The translations under genes and the position numbers were made by a program. The notes beneath the pieces are model-generated. The model did no database searches and had not been told where the DNA came from. It saw only the letters and a program-made list of their open reading frames with translations. A DNA stretch of 64,000 bases from Novosphingobium capsulatum NBRC 12533 (GTDB taxonomy: Bacteria > Pseudomonadota > Alphaproteobacteria > Sphingomonadales > Sphingomonadaceae): NCBI RefSeq assembly GCF_001598375.1, contig NZ_BCYV01000003.1, positions 62,001 through 126,000 of the forward strand. The letters are read 5' to 3'. Below are positions 59,208 through 64,000 of this stretch, piece by piece; the first letter of the stretch is position 1; the number at the start of each line of letters is the position of its first letter.

Positions 59208-60152
59208 ATGGATGTGGGCCAGCCCAGCATTGACCAGATCCGCATCTTTCTGGCGGTGGTCGATGAGGGGACGTTCAACGGCGCCGCGCGCCGGCTGGGC
59301 CGGGCAATCTCGGTAGTCAGCTATGGCATTGCCAATCTCGAGGCGCAGCTGGGCGTCGTGTTGTTCGACCGCGAGGGATCGCGCAAGCCGCAGCTGACCG
59401 ATGCCGGCCGGGCCGTGCTGGCCAGCGCGCGCGCCGTGGCCGACGATGTCGATGCGCTGATGGCCCGCGTACGCGGGCACAACCAGGGGCTCGAGGCCGA
59501 ATTGACCCTGGCGGTGGACGTCATGTTCCCGACCGAGGCCTTGGCCCATCTGTTGCAGGAATTCCTGGTGGCGTTCCCCACCGTCGATCTGCGCCTGCAC
59601 GTCGAGGCACTCGGGGCCGTGCCCGGGCAACTGCTCGATGGTCAGGCAGACCTGGCGATCACCGGCGCGGTGCTGGTCGATGATCCCGCACTCGATCGCA
59701 TCGCCATCGGCGCGGTCGAGCTGGTGCCGGTGGCCGCTCCCGGCCATGCGCTGGCAAGGATGAGCGCGGTGGCGCCGGGCGCGGGGCGGCAATATCTCCA
59801 GCTCGTCCTCACCGATCGTTCCGCGCTGACCCAGGGACGCGATTTCTCGGTCCTGGCGGCGCGCACCTGGCGGCTGGGCGATCTGGGCGCCAAGCACGCC
59901 CTGCTGCGCCAGGGCATCGGCTGGGGCAACATGCCCCGCCATGTCGTGGCCGATGACCTGGCCAGTGGCCGCCTGGTCCACCTGGCCATGCCGGAAGGCG
60001 ACTGCATCACCTATCCGATCCACGCGCAATGGCGGCGTGACAGCCCGGCCGGGCCGGCGCGCAGCTGGCTGCTGGAACGGCTGCTGGCGCTTGACTGCGC
60101 CCGGCAGGCCGGCGCCATCCATGACGGTTTGGTGACGCATAATCCGGCCTAG
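59208..60152 (+). CDS. LysR family transcriptional regulator
   Basis: 314-aa regulator: winged helix-turn-helix at 8-66 (DQIRIFLAVVDEGTFNGAARRLGRAISVVSYGIANLEAQLG) and a periplasmic-binding-protein-like effector domain (LTLAVDVMFPTEALAHLLQEF). GGAG lies 9 bases before the ATG. The intergenic region to the divergent nitroreductase gene contains ATTTCGGATAAGAAT (59163-59177), a T-N11-A-like element. It probably controls the nitroreductase and perhaps itself. Confidence 0.92.
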   Translation: MDVGQPSIDQIRIFLAVVDEGTFNGAARRLGRAISVVSYGIANLEAQLGVVLFDREGSRKPQLTDAGRAVLASARAVADDVDALMARVRGHNQGLEAELTLAVDVMFPTEALAHLLQEFLVAFPTVDLRLHVEALGAVPGQLLDGQADLAITGAVLVDDPALDRIAIGAVELVPVAAPGHALARMSAVAPGAGRQYLQLVLTDRSALTQGRDFSVLAARTWRLGDLGAKHALLRQGIGWGNMPRHVVADDLASGRLVHLAMPEGDCITYPIHAQWRRDSPAGPARSWLLERLLALDCARQAGAIHDGLVTHNPA

Positions 60153-60261
60153 TGCCGCCAAACTGTCATCAAAACGGCATCAATCTGAAACCGCACGGGG
60201 CTAGCCGGCGCGTCGCACCATTCCCCCTTTTGCACGGGGGCAAAATCCATGAGGGATTACC

Positions 60262-62565
60262 ATGCGTCGCGTTTCTGCCCTGCTTGCCGGCTGCGCCGTG
60301 CTTTTCTCCTGCCCCGCCTTTGCGGCCGATGCCGCTGCGCCCGCGCCTGAATCCGCGCCCGATGCCGCCGCCAATGGCCCGGAAATCGTCGTGCTGGGCA
60401 CTGGTCAAACCCGCCAGACGCAGGAAATCAAGGCCGCCGATCTGGCGATCCTGGCCTCGGGCACCAGCCCGCTCAAGGCCATTGAAAAGCTGCCCAGCGT
60501 CAACTTCCAGTCGGCTGACGCGTTCGGCAACTATGAATGGTCCACCCGCGTCACCATTCGCGGTTTCAACCAGAACCAGCTGGGCTTCACGCTCGACGGC
60601 ATCCCGCTCGGCAACATGAGCTATGGCAACAACAACGGCCTGCATGTCAGCCGCGCGATCAGCCCGGAAAACATCGGCGTCACCGCCGTCAGCCAGGGTT
60701 CGGGCGCGATCGACACGCAGTCGACCAGCAACCTGGGCGGCACGCTGGAATTCAAGTCGATCGATCCGGCCGAACTGCTGCGTGATCACCACGTCGCCAT
60801 CGATGCCAGCGGTTCCTATGGTTCGTCGGAAACCTGGCGCGGGTTTGGCCGCCTGGCCGTGGGCACCCCCGATGGCGTGCGTGCGTTCGGCTCTTTGCAG
60901 TACCAGAACGGCAACAAGTGGAAGGGTGATGGCCAGCAGCGCACGCTGATGACCAACTTCAAGTTCATTGCGCCTGCCGGCCGCATCAACCTGGAAGGCT
61001 GGTACAGCTATTCCGACCGCGTCGAGCAGGACTATCAGGATCTCTCGCTCGCGCTGATCGCGCGCCATGGCTACAACTGGGACAACTTCGGCCCGCACCA
61101 GTATGCCACGGCCGTGCTCGCCGCCGATGTGGGCGCCAACACCGGCTATACCGGCGTCAAGCCGACCAACCCGGCCGCCGGCACCACCTATCCCGACAAC
61201 ATGATCAACGCCGACGATGCCTATTACGACGCGGCCGGCCTGCGCCGTGACTGGGTCTATGCCTTTGGCGCCAGCGGCCCGCTGAACGATACGATCTCGT
61301 TCAACATCAAGTCCTACTACCACCACAACCGCGGCCAGGGCCTGTGGGGCACGCCCTATCTCGCCAGCCCCAGCGGCGTGCCGATGTCGGTGCGCACCAC
61401 CGAATACGACATCAAGCGCGAAGGCGTGTTCGGCGATTTCGTGGTCGATCTGAACAAGAACAAGCTCACCGTGGGTGGCTGGGCCGAAAACAACGATTTC
61501 AACCAGGCACGCCGGTTTTATGGGCTGACCAGCCGCACCGTTCCCGGCATCGACTTCCACCACTTCCTGACCGATCCGTTCGCCACGCAGTGGTACATGG
61601 CGTACAACACCACCACGGTGCAGTACTACGTGATGGACGATATCGATCTGGGCGCGCTCAAGATCAATCTCGGCTGGAAGGGCTTTGACGTGATCAATCG
61701 CGCGTCCAAGCTGGCGGCGCAGAGCAACCTAGCGGTGGGCCGCCTCGAAGCGCGCGACTGGTTCCAGCCGCACGCGGGCCTGACCTACAAGCTGGGTGGC
61801 GGCGCCGAAGTCTTTGCCGGCTTCACCCAGGTGACGCGCGCCTTCACGGCTGACGCCACCTCCAGCCCGTTCTCCACCACCCAGGCCGGCTTCAACCAGA
61901 TCGCCGCCAATGGTCTCAAGCCCGAACAGTCTGATACCTATGAAGGCGGCCTGCGCGTCAACAACGGGCCGCTCAACGCCGTGCTCGGCGGTTACCTCGT
62001 CAACTTCCGCAATCGCCTGCTGACGATCCCCACCTCGGTCGGCATCGTCGGGGCGGCCAACCTGGTGCAGAACGTGGGCAACGTGCGCGCCTATGGCCTG
62101 GAAGCGGTGGTCAACTACAAGCTGCCCTACGGCTTCGCGCTGTTCGCTTCGTATAGCTACAACAACAACACCTATCGCGACAACGTGGTGACTGCCAACG
62201 GTACGGCGCTCACCGCCGGCAAGACCGTGGTCGATACGCCCAAGCACCTGGCGCGCGGCGAAATCTCGTATGACAGCAATTCGTTCTTCGGGCGCGTTGC
62301 GGTCAACTATATGTCCAAGCGCTATTTCACCTACCTCAACGACCAGTCGGTGCCGGGCCGCGCCCTGGTCGATGCCACGCTGGGCTATCGCATCGACGTG
62401 GGCCAGCGCACGCCGCTGGAAATCCAGGTCAATGGCACCAACCTGTTCGACAAGAGCTACATTGCCACGATCGGTTCCAACGGCTTTGGCTTCTCGGGCG
62501 ACAACCAGACCCTGCTGGCCGGTGCGCCGCGCCAGGTCTTCGTGACGCTCAAGGCCGGCTTCTGA
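60262..62565 (+). CDS. TonB-dependent receptor
   Basis: 767-aa outer-membrane receptor: signal peptide (LLAGCAVLFSCPAFAA), TonB-box-like GPEIVVLGTGQTRQ, plug domain (LKAIEKLPSVNFQSADAFG, VTIRGFNQNQLGFTLDGIP), then a barrel ending APRQVFVTLKAGF. The plug shows the form seen in carbohydrate- or aromatic-related receptors of sphingomonads rather than a classic siderophore receptor, but cargo cannot be read from sequence. GAGGG lies 7 bases before the ATG. It has its own terminator and is followed by another receptor gene. Confidence 0.92.
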   Translation: MRRVSALLAGCAVLFSCPAFAADAAAPAPESAPDAAANGPEIVVLGTGQTRQTQEIKAADLAILASGTSPLKAIEKLPSVNFQSADAFGNYEWSTRVTIRGFNQNQLGFTLDGIPLGNMSYGNNNGLHVSRAISPENIGVTAVSQGSGAIDTQSTSNLGGTLEFKSIDPAELLRDHHVAIDASGSYGSSETWRGFGRLAVGTPDGVRAFGSLQYQNGNKWKGDGQQRTLMTNFKFIAPAGRINLEGWYSYSDRVEQDYQDLSLALIARHGYNWDNFGPHQYATAVLAADVGANTGYTGVKPTNPAAGTTYPDNMINADDAYYDAAGLRRDWVYAFGASGPLNDTISFNIKSYYHHNRGQGLWGTPYLASPSGVPMSVRTTEYDIKREGVFGDFVVDLNKNKLTVGGWAENNDFNQARRFYGLTSRTVPGIDFHHFLTDPFATQWYMAYNTTTVQYYVMDDIDLGALKINLGWKGFDVINRASKLAAQSNLAVGRLEARDWFQPHAGLTYKLGGGAEVFAGFTQVTRAFTADATSSPFSTTQAGFNQIAANGLKPEQSDTYEGGLRVNNGPLNAVLGGYLVNFRNRLLTIPTSVGIVGAANLVQNVGNVRAYGLEAVVNYKLPYGFALFASYSYNNNTYRDNVVTANGTALTAGKTVVDTPKHLARGEISYDSNSFFGRVAVNYMSKRYFTYLNDQSVPGRALVDATLGYRIDVGQRTPLEIQVNGTNLFDKSYIATIGSNGFGFSGDNQTLLAGAPRQVFVTLKAGF

Positions 62566-62615
62566 TCCACCCTGCGCGAGGGGGGCCATGTGCCCCCGCG
62601 CGATTCGCCTGATCG

Positions 62616-62651
62616 GCCCCGCTTCGGTTTGCCCGGAGCGGGGCTTTTTTT
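62616..62651 (+). terminator. Terminator of the upstream TonB receptor gene
   Basis: GCCCCGCT and AGCGGGGC form an 8-bp stem followed by seven Ts. It lies 51 bases after the stop. Confidence 0.93.
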
Positions 62652-62674
62652 GTGCGGACACATTTTGCCATGAA

Positions 62675-62751
62675 CTGCAGGAAATCGCGGTAATCCGCCG
62701 ATTTTGCTGCAGAAAATGTCAGGTTTCGGTCAAATGTGACAATTCCTGACA
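62675..62751. promoter_or_regulatory. Nested inverted repeats upstream of the last receptor gene
   Basis: CTGCAGGAAATCGCGG (62675-62690) faces CCGCCGATTTTGCTGCAG (62695-62712), an imperfect palindrome. Next to it TGTCAGG (62717-62723) faces CCTGACA (62745-62751). Both lie in the AT-richer 183 bases between the terminator and the receptor start and could be operator sites; the identity of any regulator is unknown. Confidence 0.45.
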
Positions 62752-62834
62752 TGCGCGCGTCACAAAAGTGCAGCCATGCCCACCTAGGGGGTGGCGCGAA
62801 GGGGCGTTTGAGCCTCACCAGTGAGGGAAATCCG

Positions 62835-64000
62835 ATGTTGAAGAACACTGTTCGTGCCGGCCTTCTGGCCGGGGCGGGCGCGCTTGCGCTGAACGCCATG
62901 CCGGCTTTCGCGGCCGAGACTGCACCGGCTGCCGATGCTGCGGCAGAAGCACCGGCAAGCGATGCTTCTGCGGGGGAAAAGGGCCTGACCGAAATCGTGG
63001 TCACCGCCACCAAGCGCGAAACCAACCTTCAGAAGACGCCGATCTCGATCAACGTCGTTTCGGCTGAAACGATCAAGGACCGCCACGTCCAGAGCCTGCT
63101 CGACCTCGCCGATGGCGCGGTGCCGTCGCTGCGCGTCGCCACCTTCGAAGCGCGCCAGACCGCGCTGACCATCGGTATTCGCGGCATCGTGCCGCTCGAC
63201 GCCAACCAGCCGGCGCGCGAGCAGGGCGTGGGCGTCTATATCGATGGCGTCTACATGGGCCGCCAGCATGGCCTCAACGCCGCGCTGTTCGACATGGAAC
63301 GCGTCGAAGTGCTCAAGGGCCCGCAGGGCACCCTGTTCGGCCGCAACACCGAAGGTGGCGCGCTCAGCCTCGTGTCCAAGGCGCCCTCGGGCCAGTTCGG
63401 CGGCCGCATCAGCGGTGGCTTTGGCAACTATGGTTCGTACAACGGCGAAATCCACCTCGACCTGCCCGAATACCACAACTTCTCGGTCAAGCTCGATGGC
63501 GTCGCCCAGTACCAGGGCGCCACGGTTAAGAACCCGCTCGCAGGCCAGACCGGCTGGAACTACTTCGACCGTCGCGGTGGCCGCATCGCCGTGCGCTGGA
63601 AGCCCACGAGCGATATCACCAACGATTTCAGCTATGACAACGGCTGGGACAGCAACTCGCCGTTCTACAGCCAGCTGCTGAACTACAACCCCAACAAGTG
63701 CGTCGCTGGCCCCGTGACCCAGGCCTGCAACACCCCGGGCACCAAGTTCACCGCGCTGACCGGCACCGTCAAGGCGCTGCCTGGCCTGGTCGTCGTCAAC
63801 GGCCAGACGCGCATGAAGGTGGCCGACATCGGCGTGCCGCAGCAGCCCAGCATCGACCGCACCCACGGCTTTACCAACACCCTGAAGTGGAAGGTCGCGC
63901 CCGAACTCGAACTGCGCTCGATCACCGCATGGCGCGGCGTGACCAGCGAACAGTGGGACAACTCGGGCGGTGCGCACCGTGTGCCGGTCTATGCCGCCAA
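62835..64000 (+). CDS. TonB-dependent receptor, N-terminal part (cut by window end)
   Basis: The frame runs off the window after 388 codons. Signal peptide (LLAGAGALALNAMPAFAA), an Ala/Glu-rich linker, TonB-box-like GLTEIVVTATKRETNLQ, plug domain with GVYIDGVYMGRQHG and VEVLKGPQGTLFGRNTEGG, then the first barrel strands. This TonB-box and plug spelling is that of the large sphingomonad iron-complex/natural product receptor group. GAGGGAAATCCG precedes the ATG. The C-terminal half is outside. Confidence 0.93.
   Translation, partial: MLKNTVRAGLLAGAGALALNAMPAFAAETAPAADAAAEAPASDASAGEKGLTEIVVTATKRETNLQKTPISINVVSAETIKDRHVQSLLDLADGAVPSLRVATFEARQTALTIGIRGIVPLDANQPAREQGVGVYIDGVYMGRQHGLNAALFDMERVEVLKGPQGTLFGRNTEGGALSLVSKAPSGQFGGRISGGFGNYGSYNGEIHLDLPEYHNFSVKLDGVAQYQGATVKNPLAGQTGWNYFDRRGGRIAVRWKPTSDITNDFSYDNGWDSNSPFYSQLLNYNPNKCVAGPVTQACNTPGTKFTALTGTVKALPGLVVVNGQTRMKVADIGVPQQPSIDRTHGFTNTLKWKVAPELELRSITAWRGVTSEQWDNSGGAHRVPVYAA

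Noticed and set aside
1..64000. tRNA, rRNA, CRISPR arrays, insertion sequences, prophage or attachment sites
   Set aside because: None seen: no direct-repeat arrays, no transposase or integrase-like products, and no clover-leaf candidates in the intergenic stretches examined.

Overview
The window is GC-rich chromosomal DNA from an alphaproteobacterium, most likely a sphingomonad of the Novosphingobium/Sphingomonas type. The evidence is four TonB-dependent receptors (two cut by the window edges), an F0 ATP synthase operon of the alphaproteobacterial kind (atpI-B-E-b'-b with no F1 genes attached), small families typical of sphingomonads (DUF4169, an IalB-like secreted protein) and oxidative sugar catabolism. 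I see no rRNA, tRNA, CRISPR array, insertion sequence or prophage. The species is inference.

Region by region. 0-9.4 kb: receptor tail, S46 dipeptidyl peptidase, cyclopropane fatty acid synthase, glycine-zipper envelope protein, PhzF-like isomerase, rlmN, a 2OG-Fe(II) oxygenase and a small outer-membrane barrel. 9.4-15.4 kb: a tightly overlapping minus-strand operon (greB-like, histidine phosphatase, DUF4169, a small protein, an IalB-like protein), then slt, dapA and radC, separated by palindromic repeats. 15.6-19.4 kb: ydbH-ynbE-ydbL, the AsmA-like intermembrane lipid transport set. 19.7-22.3 kb: the F0 operon.

22.4-31.2 kb is the most unusual part. It holds both subunits of a C-glycoside deglycosidase (TIM-barrel alpha and DUF6379 beta), a SnoaL-like protein, a luciferase-like flavin monooxygenase with its probable FMN reductase, a GH3 glycosidase, and a divergent TonB receptor. 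The receptor and deglycosidase promoters face each other and share a -35-region sequence, and an AGTTCTAATT motif recurs upstream of both minus-strand transcription units. I read this as a regulon for importing and dismantling a C- or O-glycosylated natural product.

31.3-42.8 kb is a complete non-phosphorylative L-arabinose (Weimberg-type) locus: secreted GH51 arabinofuranosidase, mutarotase with a signal peptide, FucP-like permease, Gfo/Idh L-arabinose/D-galactose 1-dehydrogenase, SMP-30 lactonase, IlvD/Edd dehydratase, FAH-type AraD1 protein and ketoglutarate semialdehyde dehydrogenase. A FadR-type GntR regulator sits inside it, and FadR-family operator-like sites lie in the two divergent promoter regions.

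42.8-51.4 kb: a ParB-like orphan, a SulP anion transporter, a SleB-type cell-wall hydrolase and an outer-membrane barrel (one probable operon), then a hypothetical membrane protein, a GT4 glycosyltransferase and a polysaccharide pyruvyl transferase, which together suggest envelope polysaccharide work. 51.6-57.4 kb: a tripartite RND efflux pump. 57.6-64 kb: a Tat-exported L,D-transpeptidase-like protein, a nitroreductase divergent from a LysR regulator, and two tandem TonB receptors.
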